DNA from: CAXMMR01 sp963692975
Lineage (GTDB): Bacteria; Pseudomonadota; Alphaproteobacteria; Acetobacterales; Acetobacteraceae
Assembly: GCA_963692975.2 (NCBI GenBank)
Contig: CAXMMR010000023.1
Location: 1 to 64,000 of the forward strand
DNA: 64,000 bases
Direction: 5' to 3'
In this document: in pieces, positions 1 through 8,132 of the stretch
How positions within the stretch are numbered: position 1 is the stretch's first letter
Layout: each line of letters starts with the position of its first letter
The notes under the pieces: model-generated
Told to the model about the DNA's origin: nothing
Seen by the model: the letters and a program-made list of their open reading frames with translations, nothing else
The model's database searches: none
Made by a program: the position numbers and the translations under genes

Positions 1-332
1 GCGCTGCCGGCCGGTGCCGGCGCGTCCAGCACCGCGCCTGCCGCCAGGTTGACGATGCTGATCATGTGCGTGCGGTAGTCTGTCAGCATGTAGAGGCTGC
101 CGGCGCTGGGATCGATCCGCATGCGCTGCTCGGATTGCAGCCAACGCAGCCGCTGGCGGAACATCACCGGTGCGGCGTGGTCCTGCTGCGGGTCGGCCGG
201 CGCGTTTGTCGGCGTCTCGTATTCCACGTCGACGTCGCGGCTCGGCGTCGCCAGCGGCCGATCGACTGTCTGCGCCACGACCGCCTGCGCCGACCCGGCC
301 AGCAACAAGCCGGCAAGCAGCCAGCTATGCAC
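1..332 (-). CDS. Secreted protein, partial (3' end outside window)
   Basis: I do not recognise a named family. Reading leftwards from a GTG at 332, the product starts with a hydrophobic signal peptide (WLLAGLLLAGSAQA) and then a mature part beginning TVDRPLATPSRDVDVEYETP. It resembles the gene immediately upstream (400-1014): both have a signal peptide, a T/PTRDVxxxYxxTP-like strand after the cleavage site, and a later stretch describing residues next to a TD or LVYPP turn, so the two look like tandem paralogues. The gap between them is 67 bases, which suits one transcript. The frame stays open upstream of the GTG without an ATG, so the exact start is uncertain. The 3' end runs off the left edge of the window. 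Confidence 0.6.
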   Translation of the reverse strand, partial: MHSWLLAGLLLAGSAQAVVAQTVDRPLATPSRDVDVEYETPTNAPADPQQDHAAPVMFRQRLRWLQSEQRMRIDPSAGSLYMLTDYRTHMISIVNLAAGAVLDAPAPAGS

Positions 333-399
333 CGTCAGAGACCGAAATGCAGCAAAGATGCACCAGATGGCGGTCCTGGCAGCATGATCGAACGGGCTG

Positions 400-1014
400 T
401 CAGCGCCCGAGCCCCGGCAGCAGCGCCTGCAGCGCTCCGGGCGGCAGCTCCTGGTAGCCCTGCGGCGGGACGAACGCGCCGGCCGGCACCGGCGCGTAGC
501 GCACGTCGGTCGCCAGCACCGTGCCGCCATGCCCCTTCAGATCCTGGCCGCTGCCGCGCAGCAGCACTCCGTCATCGGTGAGGCACCCCTGCCCGCTGCC
601 TTGCCTGGCGACGATCCGATACTCGGTGCAGTGCAGGCCGATCACCTCGGAGGCGCCCAGACGGGTGAACTGCGGATGCCCCTCGGCGATCAGCCGGTCG
701 AGCCGGAAGCCGCGCGAGGGCAGCTCGGTGAACAGCTTGGCCGGCGGGTAGACCAGCACCGCTGTCGCGCGGTCGCGATCGATCAGCACCGGCCCCGGCA
801 CCGCCTCGCTGTCGAGCCGCAAATGCGCACCCCCGGCCTGCACCGCCACCCGCGCATGCTCCGGCTCCCGGTTCTGCGGCGTGACGACGTAGTCGATGGT
901 GACGTCGCGCGTCGGCAGGTAGGTGGGCTGATCCGCAGCACCGGCAGGGCCTGCCCCGCCCGAGACGGCGATGGCGGCGGAGAAGGCAAGCACTGGCAAC
1001 AGGATGGGACGCAT
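400..1014 (-). CDS. Secreted protein of unknown function
   Basis: A 204-residue protein with a clear signal peptide (MRPILLPVLAFSAAIAVSGG, cleavage near AGAADQ). The mature part has short alternating polar/hydrophobic stretches of the kind found in small beta-rich periplasmic proteins, with a cysteine pair (GLHCTEY and GQGCLTDDG, about residues 125 and 142) that could form a disulfide. An upstream in-frame ATG at 1059 exists, but the ATG at 1014 places the signal peptide at the very N-terminus and is preferred. It is followed 67 bases later by a paralogue on the same strand. Function unknown; periplasmic location is inferred. Confidence 0.7.
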   Translation of the reverse strand: MRPILLPVLAFSAAIAVSGGAGPAGAADQPTYLPTRDVTIDYVVTPQNREPEHARVAVQAGGAHLRLDSEAVPGPVLIDRDRATAVLVYPPAKLFTELPSRGFRLDRLIAEGHPQFTRLGASEVIGLHCTEYRIVARQGSGQGCLTDDGVLLRGSGQDLKGHGGTVLATDVRYAPVPAGAFVPPQGYQELPPGALQALLPGLGR

Positions 1015-1121
1015 GGGGCCAAGACTACCGTATGGTTCGGTGCGCGCAGGTGGCGGCAAGATGACGGAACGTCAAGCCGCCGGCGACAGCCACGCGACGC
1101 GCGCGTCGGCGCCGCGGCAGT

Positions 1122-1784
1122 TTACGCCGGGTCGAGCGCCCGGATCGCCGCCTCCAGCGTCTCGGGCGGTGGCGTCGGCTGCCACTCGGCGCCGGCGACC
1201 AGCGCATCCGCCAGCCGCGCCTTGTAGGAGGCGCGCGGGATCTCGATGGCGCCGAAGCGGGCCAGGTGGTCGGTCACGAACTGGGTGTCGAGCAGCCGGA
1301 AGCCGCCCAGCCGCAGCCGCGCGACGAGGTGCACCAGCGCCACCTTGGAGGCGTCGGTTTCCAGGCTGAACATGCTCTCGCCGTAGAACGCCGCCCCGAG
1401 CGCGATGCCGTACAGCCCTCCGACGAGCCGCCCGTCCTGCCGCCGCGTCTCTACGCTGTGGGCGATGCCGCGCTCGAACAGGGCTGAGAACAGCCGCTCG
1501 ATGTCAGCGTTGATCCAGGTGTCCTCGCGCCCGGGTGCCGCCGCCGCGCAGCCGGCCAGCACGGCGGAGAAATCCTGGTCGACGGTCACGCGGAACCGTT
1601 CCGACAGCACCGTCCGCCGCAGCCGCCGCGGCAGATGAAAGCCGTCCAGCGGCAACACGCCGCGATGTTCGGGGTCAAGCCAATACAGCCGGTCGCCGCC
1701 CCGCGTCTCTGCCATCGGAAACAGCCCGGCGCGATAGGCGCGCAGCATCAACTCCGGCGTGACGTCGAGGGCGCGGCGCGACAT
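1122..1784 (-). CDS. aat: Leucyl/phenylalanyl-tRNA--protein transferase
   Basis: Aat transfers Leu or Phe from aminoacyl-tRNA to proteins with N-terminal Arg or Lys, marking them for ClpAP degradation in the bacterial N-end rule pathway; it acts in the cytoplasm. The 220-residue product shows the family landmarks in order: AYRAGLFPMAE near the N-terminus, the FHLPRRLRR basic stretch (about residue 48), TWINADIERLF, the core FYGESMFSLETDASKVAL (about 136-153) and the DTQFVTDHLARFGA segment. Length is normal for the family. The start at 1784 was chosen because homology begins there; a longer frame to 2009 has no family-like sequence. In many alphaproteobacteria aat sits close to accBC; here accC is about 7.6 kb away on the same strand. 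Confidence 0.95.
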   Translation of the reverse strand: MSRRALDVTPELMLRAYRAGLFPMAETRGGDRLYWLDPEHRGVLPLDGFHLPRRLRRTVLSERFRVTVDQDFSAVLAGCAAAAPGREDTWINADIERLFSALFERGIAHSVETRRQDGRLVGGLYGIALGAAFYGESMFSLETDASKVALVHLVARLRLGGFRLLDTQFVTDHLARFGAIEIPRASYKARLADALVAGAEWQPTPPPETLEAAIRALDPA

Positions 1785-2071
1785 GGACGAACAATGCCCC
1801 GATCCGACCCGCCGCCGCCAGTCTGACAGCAGCCGCAGCAGCCGCGTCACCCGCCGGCGCCGCTGCACCACCCGGCGCGTCCTCTCTCGACCTGGCCGGC
1901 CTGCATGCCCATGATGCGGTGATCCCGTTCTGGTGGCCGGTGGCGGCGCGTCAGACTGGCTCGACAGGCCCCGGCAGACAACATGCATTTGCCGAGTTGG
2001 ATGAAACAACGGCGCGCCAGCCCATGATGGGGCGGGCGCGGCATGCGGCGGCGGTCAAAAAGGCGACGCGC

Positions 2072-2236
2072 ATGGATGATCCCAAGGCGGAGCAAGACAG
2101 TAGCGGCAGGCTGCTGACGGTCGCCGCGTTCGCCATCGTGTTGGTGCTCCTGGTCGGCGGCTTCCTGCTGTTCCCGCGCCTGCAACAAGTCATCGGCTTC
2201 CAGGACTGCGTCGCCACTGGCCGCACCGATTGTTAG
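2072..2236 (+). CDS. Small single-pass membrane protein
   Basis: A 54-residue protein: a charged N-terminus (MDDPKAEQDSSGR), one hydrophobic segment of about 20 residues (LLTVAAFAIVLVLLVGGFLLF, residues 14-34) and a short tail with two cysteines, QDCVATGRTDC. The tail resembles that of very small membrane proteins I recall from other alphaproteobacteria, but I cannot name a family with certainty. The ATG at 2072 is preceded by an A-rich purine stretch (AAAAAGG) at a reasonable distance; a longer in-frame extension upstream (to 1919) looks like non-coding sequence. It is read away from aat. Cytoplasmic-membrane location with an exported C-terminus is inferred. Confidence 0.55.
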   Translation: MDDPKAEQDSSGRLLTVAAFAIVLVLLVGGFLLFPRLQQVIGFQDCVATGRTDC

Positions 2237-2306
2237 CCGGCTGTCCTGAAAAGCAAGGCCAGGGCGCTGCCCCGATGCTCTCGCCCACGAGGCTCGAATA
2301 GCAGGT

Positions 2307-2360
2307 GGATTTTAAAGGCTCCGCCTTTATTGGGGGCCAGGGGCGAAGCCCCTGGCCTTT
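2307..2360 (+). repeat. Repeat family A, forward copy (A1)
   Basis: A two-hairpin unit: hairpin 1 AAAGGC-TCC-GCCTTT preceded by GGATTTT, a G-rich linker, hairpin 2 CCAGGGGC-GAA-GCCCCTGG, then CCTTT. It lies between the small membrane protein and the zinc peptidase gene. Other family A copies are listed separately. Confidence 0.9.
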
Positions 2361-2384
2361 CTTCGTCACGGTCCCGGAGCGACG

Positions 2385-3477
2385 ATGCAGTTGTTTACCT
2401 GCCAGCCCTGTGGCGCCCTGCTGTTCTTCGAGAACAAGCGCTGCGGCACCTGCGGCCACCCTCTCGGCTTCCTGCCGGCCGAGGCAACGCTCTCCGCCCT
2501 GGAACCGGACGGCGACGGCTGGCGCGCCCTCGCGGCGCCCGGAGGCCAATCGCTACCGCGCCTGCGCCAACGCCGCGCTCGGCGCCTGCAACTGGCTTCT
2601 GCCCGCCGGCGCGACCGACCTCTACTGCGTCGCCTGCACCCACAACCGCACCATCCCCGACATCTCGGGCCCCGAGCTCAGGACGCTGTGGCAGAAGCTC
2701 GAGCTCGCCAAGCACCGGCTGTTTTACACCTTGCTGCGCTTCGGCCTGCCGCTCGACACCCGGCGTGACCGCCCAGACGGCCTTGCCTTCGACTTCCTCG
2801 ATGACCTGCCTGGCCGGCCCAAGGTGATGACTGGCCACGACGACGGCCTGATCACCCTGCGGGTGCGCGAGGCGGACGACGCCGAGCGCGAGTCGATGCG
2901 CCGCCAGATGGGCGAGCCATACCGCACCCTGCTCGGCCATTTCCGCCACGAGGTCGGCCACTACTACTGGGACCGGCTGGTGCGTGACGGCGCCGCGCTT
3001 GAAGCCTGCCGCGCCCTGTTCGGCGACGACCGCCAGGATTACGCCGCCGCCCTCGCCCGCCACTACGCCGCCGGCGCGCCGCCGAACTGGCGCGACGCCC
3101 ACATCAGCGAATATGCCACCACCCACCCCTGGGAAGACTTCTCGGAGACCTGGGCGCACTACCTGCACATCGTCGACACGCTCGACTCCGCCGCCAGCCT
3201 CGGCCTCAGTCTCGACCCGAGCGATGCCGCCGGCCATCCGCTCCGGGCGCTTGCCGCCACGATCGACTTCGATCCCTACGAAGCCGACATCGAGACGATC
3301 ATCAACGCTTGGCTGCCGCTCGCCGTGGCGATCAACACCCTGAACCGCAGCATGGGCCAGCCGGACCTCTACCCGTTCGTGCTGACGGCACCGGTGATCG
3401 GCAAGCTCGGCTTTGTCCAGCGGCTGGTAAAGCAGGCAAGGCTAGAGGCTCCGCCTCCGGACGCCGCTGGGGCCTGA
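2385..3477 (+). CDS. Zinc-ribbon metallopeptidase, frameshifted
   Basis: Resembles the bacterial family of putative zinc-binding metallopeptidases with an N-terminal zinc ribbon. The first part (2385 to about 2545) encodes MQLFTCQPCGALLFFENKRC then GTCGH, with two CxxC knuckles, followed by LSALEPDGDGWRALAAPG. The rest of the family sequence continues in another frame from about 2550: NRYRACANAALGACNW, VACTHNRTIPD, AKHRLFYTLLRFGLPL, then the catalytic HEVGH (HFRHEVGHYYWDRL, about 2938-2980), HPWEDFSETWAHYLHIVDTL and a C-terminal tail. One base must be removed (or two added) near 2540-2553 to restore a single frame of about 364 residues. ATG 2385 is preceded by GGAG. The last codons run into a degenerate family B repeat. 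Either a sequencing error or a recently broken gene. Confidence 0.75.
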
Positions 3478-3488
3478 GGCCCGAAACC
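3432..3488 (-). repeat. Degenerate repeat B, reverse copy
   Basis: Reads CAAGGC, an AGAGGCTCCGCCTC hairpin, then a GGGGCCTGAGGCCC hairpin, matching the layout of family B in reverse orientation but diverged. It supplies the last codons of the zinc peptidase gene. The remaining spacer to 3636 holds a short direct repeat (ACGCTTTCGCGTG at about 3572 and again at about 3590). Confidence 0.5.
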
Positions 3489-3636
3489 CTCCATCCATGC
3501 CAAGCCATGGCGGCGCGTTCTTGCTCGGCGATGGATGTCAAAGGCGCCGCCGTCTTGCGTGGTACGCTTTCGCGTGTCGTGCGCAGCACGCTTTCGCGTG
3601 ACGTTGGGGTCAAGAAGCAACGCCCCTGCCTTGCGG

Positions 3637-4509
3637 CTACTGCTCAGCCTGCAGATCCACGCTGACCGTCATGGTATGTCGGCCTCCGCCCAGGATGACG
3701 CCCTGGACCGGGCTGATATCGCCGTAGTCGCGGCCATGCGCGAGCAGCACGTGCTCATCGCGGACCACGAGGTCGTTGGTGGGGTCGAGCCCGATCCAAC
3801 CATGCTCGGGCCCGAGCCACGCCTCCACCCAGGCGTGCGACACGTCCGAGCCGAGCCGCCTGGCAGCACCCGGCGCCGCTCGCGTGCGAATATAACCCGA
3901 GCAGTAGCGCGCCGGCAGCGCGTGCGCCCGCAAAGCTGCCAGCATGACGTGGGTGAAATCCTGGCAGACGCCCTCGCGCCGCTCGAGCACGGTGCTGACC
4001 GCGGTGCCGATCGAGGTCACGCCGCCGCGGAAGCGGAAGTCGCGCCGGATACGCCCGGTCAGCTCGACGAGCGCCTCCAGAATCGGCCGGCCGAGCGTGA
4101 GCGAGCCGGCGGCGTAGACGCCGGCCTCGGGGACGTCGCCGATCATCGGGCTGTCATGAACAAACTCGTCGACGGCGTGATCGCGCCCACCGGCCGCGGC
4201 AAGCGCCCGCACCGTCTCCCACGCAGGAGTATAGGCGGCCGGCGGCAGCGCCCGCATGTCGACCTCGACGCGGGCAGTCGCGGTAATCTGCAGCTTCCGA
4301 TGCGGCTGATCCAGGAACAGCCAGGTGACCAGGTTGCCGAAATGGTCCGCCCCATCGGTACGCCGCTGCGGCTCCGGCGCCACGCTGATCGCCGCCCCGA
4401 GCACCCGCTGGCCCGACTGGCTCCGCGGCTGCAGGTGCAGCATGTGGGTGCCGAGCGACACTGGCCGGCTATACTCATAGGTCGTGGCGTGGCGCAGCTG
4501 GTAGATCAC
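3637..4509 (-). CDS. Transglutaminase-like cysteine protease family protein
   Basis: A protein of the bacterial transglutaminase-like superfamily (N-terminal beta region about residues 1-85, then the papain-like core). The catalytic triad is visible: Cys in REGVCQDFTHVMLAALRA, His in DVSHAWVEAW, Asp in GLDPTND. Such proteins are encoded beside circularly permuted ATP-grasp and alpha-E proteins, as here; comparative genomics has linked the group to peptide or amide bond synthesis and cleavage, but the substrate is unknown. The GTG at 4509 overlaps the TGA of the upstream ATP-grasp/alpha-E gene (GTGA), implying translational coupling; an ATG at 4530 is an alternative start seven residues longer. 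No signal peptide, so probably cytoplasmic. Confidence 0.88.
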   Translation of the reverse strand: MIYQLRHATTYEYSRPVSLGTHMLHLQPRSQSGQRVLGAAISVAPEPQRRTDGADHFGNLVTWLFLDQPHRKLQITATARVEVDMRALPPAAYTPAWETVRALAAAGGRDHAVDEFVHDSPMIGDVPEAGVYAAGSLTLGRPILEALVELTGRIRRDFRFRGGVTSIGTAVSTVLERREGVCQDFTHVMLAALRAHALPARYCSGYIRTRAAPGAARRLGSDVSHAWVEAWLGPEHGWIGLDPTNDLVVRDEHVLLAHGRDYGDISPVQGVILGGGRHTMTVSVDLQAEQ

Positions 4510-7163
4510 GCGGCACTCCCCGGCCGCCACCGGGCCGGCTCGGGCCCGCCCAGATGCACGGCCGGCAGCAGCGTGAAGTAGTGCTGGTTGATGCGCTCCG
4601 ACAGGCCGGCGATCGTGACCGCGAGCTGGCGAAGCCGGTCCGGCAGTGCCGCGGCCGCCTCGATCTGGTCAGGTGCGGCCAGCACCGCGGCGACGATCGC
4701 CGTCACCTCCTCGAGCAGCGCGGCGGGCATCGCCGCGAGCGGCGTGGCCGTATCGGCCGCCAGCGGCGTGGCCGTATCGGCCGCCAGCGGCGTGGTCGGG
4801 TCGGCCGCCAGCGGCGTGGTCGGGTCGGCCGCCAGCGGCGTGGTCGGGTCCGCCGCCAGCGGCGTGGTCGGGTCCGCCGCCAGCGGCGAGGGCGTGCCGC
4901 CGATCTCGGCCAGCAGCGAGCGGGCAGCGGCAAGCTGAAAGGCGAGCGCGCGCGGGTTCGTCTCGTCGGCGAGCACCAGGTCGAGCACCGGCGCCGGCTG
5001 CAGAGTGGTCAAGTAGCGCGCGCGATAGGTGATGACGCTGTCGCGCAGCTCGAGCAGCAGCCGCAGCCCAGTCTCAATCGGCGCCAGCCGGCTTGCCCCC
5101 TCGCGCGGCGACAGCGCCGCGGCGACCTCGGCGGCGATCGTCTCCGCCCGCTCCAGCCGGCGTCCGAGGTCAAGGAACAGCCGACCGCCGCCGATCACCA
5201 TGTTCTCCGCCGACAGCCCGGCGATCATCGCCGCGACGTCGAGCACGCCACGGGTGGCGGCGAGCAAATGGTCCAGCCGCGGCCCCTCGCCAGCCCCGGC
5301 GATGCGGCCGAACTCGGCGTCCACGTCGCGCAGCAGCGCCCCCGAGGCGGAGTACATCGTGCCGGTCAGCTGGTCGCGCAGCAGCTCGATCAGCCGCGTG
5401 ACCCGGCCCGACTGTCGGCGCAGCACCCCCTCCGGCCCGCCGGCGTCGAGCAGCGCGCGCAGCAGCGCCGAGCGGCCGGCGCCGCGCGCCTGCTCGGCGG
5501 CGATCAGCCCGCCCTGCACCAGCCGCTCGGTCAGCACCTGCAGCTCGACCCGCTCGCGCGGCGTCATCGCGGCGCGGGCGAGCCGCAGCAGCGCGGTGCG
5601 CACCAGCCTCGCCTCGCTCTCGAAACGCTCCAGGTGCCGGCCGAGCCAGAAGAAGTTGTCGGCAACCCGCGCCGGCAGCTCGCCCTGGCTGCGCCGCAGC
5701 GACAGCGGCGGCGCGGCAAGCGGCGCCGGCCCGGCGATCTCCGTCACCTCCTCCAGCAGCACCCACACGTCCTTCGCCAAGGTGTGACGCGCCAGCGTCG
5801 AGCCGAACGGCTCGCCCTCCGGCAGCGTCCGGGCAAGGCCGCCCTGCATCACCCGCCAGCCGCCGCGGCAGCTCTCGTCGCGAATGGCGAACAGCCGCAG
5901 CACCACCGCGCGCGGCTCCATGCCCTCCGGCCCAATGCACGGCGCGACCGAGGGCGTCGGACGTGCACTGGCGACAAAGCGCCAGCCGCGCTCGCCGGAC
6001 AGGCTCGCCCAAGCCGCCGCGGCCCCTCCCGCAGTCTCGCTTGCCACCTCTTCGGCCACCTCAAGCGCGGAGCGGAGCAGCCAGCGGTCCGGCGCCGCCT
6101 GCACGCGCCGTAGGTTCACCGGGTCGCCGAGCCACAGCGTCTCGATCGCCGGCAGCGCCAGCGTCTCGCCGAGCAGCGTCTGCGCAAGGCGCGGCAGGAA
6201 CGCGGCAAGTCCAGGCGCCTCCAGCAGGCCGACTCCGGGGTCGCTGGCGATGCGCACGTTGCCGGCGCGCTGCGCATCGAGCAGGCCAGGCAGTCCGTGC
6301 GCCGTCTCTGCGGATAGCTCCAGCGGGTCGAGCCCGCCACCCTCGACCCGGCGCAGCAGCACGTCGACCGGCGTCAGGCCGCTCAGCGTCTTGAGGAACA
6401 GCCGCCCGGCACGCACCGTGAGATCGCCGCTCTCGACCAGCGCGCAGGAGAGCTCGCGCGCCAGCAGCACGTGCTCGGACCAGAGCGGCTCGCGATGCCC
6501 GGCAGTCAGCAGGGCGATGCCGGGATTGGCGAGGCTCGCCGGTGCGAGCCGCCGCAGCGCCTCCTGCCAAGCCTCGAAGAAGGGGGCAAGCCGCCCGACG
6601 GCCTGGGTGCGGAACAGCTCCGGGCACAGGCGCGACAGCATCCGCCGGTTCTCGAGCGCGAACGCGGCGCCGGCAGGGCGTGACAGCAGGTCGGCACAGA
6701 CCTGCCAGCCGCCATCCAGCCCGCGCACGAGGTCGACCGCATAGGCATGCAGCAGCGGCGGCGGCTGGCCGGCGACCGTGACGCATGGTCGCAGAAAGCC
6801 CGGGTTGGCATAGACGAGGCCTGGCGGCAGCACCGCATCGGCGAGCAGACGCTGCGCTCCGTAAAGGTCGGCCAGCACCGCCTCAAGCAGGCGTGCACGC
6901 TGCGCCAGACCGCTCGACAGCGCCTCGAACTCGGCCGCAGGCAGCGGCAGCGGCAGCGGATCACAATGCCAGGACAGCGTCCTCGCACCGGGCAGCAGCC
7001 CGGCAAACCCCTCGTCGCTCGCCGCCCGCGCCAGCAGCGCGCGGCGCTCGATCAGCCCATCGCGGCCGAGCGAATAGGCCAGCGAGAGCAACTCCCGCCA
7101 ATGCGGCCGCACCCCACCCTGGCCATCGACCATCTCGTCCAGCGTCGGCAGGTCGGACGGCAT
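4506..7163 (-). CDS. Circularly permuted ATP-grasp / alpha-E fusion protein
   Basis: An 885-residue fusion. Roughly residues 60-480 match the circularly permuted type 2 ATP-grasp domain (LVYANPGFLRPC, HAYAVDLVRGLDGGWQV, ENRRMLSRLCPELF, FLKTLSGLTPVDVLLRRVEG, IASDPGVGLLEAPGL, then WRFVASARPTPSVAP and GPEGMEPRAVVLRLFA). From about 500 to the end is the alpha-helical alpha-E domain (LPARVADNFFWLGRHLERFE, LLRDQLTGTMYS, NMVIGGGRLFLDLGRRLERAET, SVITYRARYLTTLQPAPVLDLVLADETNPRALAFQL). In many genomes these are separate genes. The family is predicted to ligate amides or peptides; no substrate is established. The alpha-E part holds an in-frame run of eight-residue repeats (PLAADPTT/PLAADTAT) that is not part of the normal domain. 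It overlaps the downstream transglutaminase gene by four bases. Confidence 0.9.
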   Translation of the reverse strand: MPSDLPTLDEMVDGQGGVRPHWRELLSLAYSLGRDGLIERRALLARAASDEGFAGLLPGARTLSWHCDPLPLPLPAAEFEALSSGLAQRARLLEAVLADLYGAQRLLADAVLPPGLVYANPGFLRPCVTVAGQPPPLLHAYAVDLVRGLDGGWQVCADLLSRPAGAAFALENRRMLSRLCPELFRTQAVGRLAPFFEAWQEALRRLAPASLANPGIALLTAGHREPLWSEHVLLARELSCALVESGDLTVRAGRLFLKTLSGLTPVDVLLRRVEGGGLDPLELSAETAHGLPGLLDAQRAGNVRIASDPGVGLLEAPGLAAFLPRLAQTLLGETLALPAIETLWLGDPVNLRRVQAAPDRWLLRSALEVAEEVASETAGGAAAAWASLSGERGWRFVASARPTPSVAPCIGPEGMEPRAVVLRLFAIRDESCRGGWRVMQGGLARTLPEGEPFGSTLARHTLAKDVWVLLEEVTEIAGPAPLAAPPLSLRRSQGELPARVADNFFWLGRHLERFESEARLVRTALLRLARAAMTPRERVELQVLTERLVQGGLIAAEQARGAGRSALLRALLDAGGPEGVLRRQSGRVTRLIELLRDQLTGTMYSASGALLRDVDAEFGRIAGAGEGPRLDHLLAATRGVLDVAAMIAGLSAENMVIGGGRLFLDLGRRLERAETIAAEVAAALSPREGASRLAPIETGLRLLLELRDSVITYRARYLTTLQPAPVLDLVLADETNPRALAFQLAAARSLLAEIGGTPSPLAADPTTPLAADPTTPLAADPTTPLAADPTTPLAADTATPLAADTATPLAAMPAALLEEVTAIVAAVLAAPDQIEAAAALPDRLRQLAVTIAGLSERINQHYFTLLPAVHLGGPEPARWRPGSAA
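4736..4893 (-). repeat. 24-bp in-frame tandem repeat inside alpha-E domain
   Basis: About six and a half copies of a 24-base unit within the ATP-grasp/alpha-E gene. Each encodes eight residues: four PLAADPTT units followed by two PLAADTAT units and a partial PLAA. Copies are nearly identical at the base level, suggesting recent expansion by slippage or recombination. Confidence 0.95.
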
Positions 7164-7239
7164 CGAACCTCATTCGTGGCGACGACGATCGCTCGTAGCA
7201 AGTTCGCGGCCTTGAGTCTCGGCGCGGCTCGGGCAAAGC

Positions 7240-7292
7240 AAGGCCAGGGGCGTTGCCCCTGGACCCCATTAAAGGCGGAGCCTTTAAAATCC
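7240..7292 (-). repeat. Repeat family A, reverse copy (A2)
   Basis: Reverse orientation: AAGG, hairpin 2 (CCAGGGGC-GTT-GCCCCTGG), ACCCC linker, hairpin 1 (AAAGGC-GGA-GCCTTT), AAAATCC. It lies upstream of the ATP-grasp gene start and faces a family B copy about 105 bases to the right. Confidence 0.9.
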
Positions 7293-7397
7293 GCTTGTTA
7301 CTCGTGCCATACGGCGCAGACGGTTGTGGGGGAGGGGGCGAGGCAAGATCGACTGGCGTCGCCAAGCACGAAAGAGCTCAAAGAACGCCGAACTGAT

Positions 7398-7451
7398 GGG
7401 GGTCTGGGGCCTCAGGCCCCAGCGAGGTCCAGGAGCGGAGCTCCTGGCCTT
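7398..7451 (+). repeat. Repeat family B, forward copy (B1)
   Basis: Hairpin 1 TGGGGCC-TCA-GGCCCCA, linker, hairpin 2 CCAGGAGC-GGA-GCTCCTGG, ending at the stop codon of nusG (read on the other strand). Transcripts of nusG would carry both hairpins immediately after the stop, so it may shape the 3' end. Confidence 0.9.
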
Positions 7452-7981
7452 CAGACCTTCTCGACTTGACTGTACTCCAGCTCGACGGGGGTCGAGCGGC
7501 CGAAGATCGAGACGCTGACCTTGAGCCGCCCCTTCTCCTCGTCGACCTCCTCGACGTTGCCGTTGAACGACGTAAACGGTCCATCCGCGACGCGCACCTG
7601 CTCGCCGATCTCGAACAGCACGGAGGGGCGCGGCCGCTCCACACCCTCGGCGGTCTGTTTCATGATCCGTTCGGCCTCGGCCTCGCTGATCGGCGAAGGA
7701 CGCATCCTGGTGCCCAGGAAGCCGGTCACCTTCGGCGTGTCCTTCACCAAGTGCCAGGCGTCGTCGGACAGCTCCATCTTCACCAGCACGTAGCCGGGAA
7801 AGAACTTGCGTTCGGCATTGACCTTCTGGCCGCGCCGCATCTCGACGACTTCCTCGGCCGGTACCAGCACCTCATCGAACTGGTCGGCAAGCCCCTTTTG
7901 CGCCGCCAGCTCCTTGATCTGCTGAGCGATCTTCTTCTCAAAGCCGGAATAGACGTGAACCACGTACCAGCGCTTGGCCAT
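7451..7981 (-). CDS. nusG: Transcription termination/antitermination factor NusG
   Basis: NusG binds RNA polymerase, suppresses pausing, and links it to Rho or to the ribosome. The 176-residue product has the N-terminal NGN domain (MAKRWYVVHVYSGFEKKIAQ, EVLVPAEEVVEMRRGQKV, FFPGYVLVKMELSDDAWHLV, PKVTGFLG) and the C-terminal KOW domain (GEQVRVADGPFTSFNGNVEEVDEEKGRLKVSVSIFGRSTPVELEYSQVEKV). ATG 7981 matches the usual MxKRWYVVH start; an upstream in-frame start at 8035 is less likely. secE lies 151 bases upstream. The usual downstream rplK is absent; a family B repeat touches the stop codon instead. Confidence 0.97.
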   Translation of the reverse strand: MAKRWYVVHVYSGFEKKIAQQIKELAAQKGLADQFDEVLVPAEEVVEMRRGQKVNAERKFFPGYVLVKMELSDDAWHLVKDTPKVTGFLGTRMRPSPISEAEAERIMKQTAEGVERPRPSVLFEIGEQVRVADGPFTSFNGNVEEVDEEKGRLKVSVSIFGRSTPVELEYSQVEKV

Positions 7982-8132
7982 CAAACCCGATCCTGCTCGC
8001 GGCGCGGCGTGCGCGCCCGTCGTCATGACTGTCATACTAGAGTGCTGTCCGCCCGGCCATCATCGACCCGCCCGGCTCGTCCGGGTGGCTGCGGCGCGCC
8101 CAAATGCGTCGCCTGCAAGACGGCAGCAATGC

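Noticed and set aside
2305..2545. N-terminal extension of the metallopeptidase frame starting inside repeat A1
   Set aside because: The zinc-ribbon start is in a different frame at 2385; the extension translates repeat DNA and the wrong frame of the ribbon.
2535..2560. Programmed ribosomal frameshift in the zinc peptidase
   Set aside because: No slippery heptamer and no downstream pseudoknot I can see; an indel is simpler.
4554..6113. 519-codon open frame on the plus strand opposite the ATP-grasp/alpha-E gene
   Set aside because: Arg/Gln-rich composition, no domain, and lies wholly antisense to a well-supported gene; a by-product of high GC. Its repeats are the antisense of the 24-base minisatellite.
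7398..7451. Classical Rho-independent terminator after nusG
   Set aside because: The hairpins are strong, but no T-run follows on the nusG strand, so a classical terminator is not supported; recorded as repeat B1.
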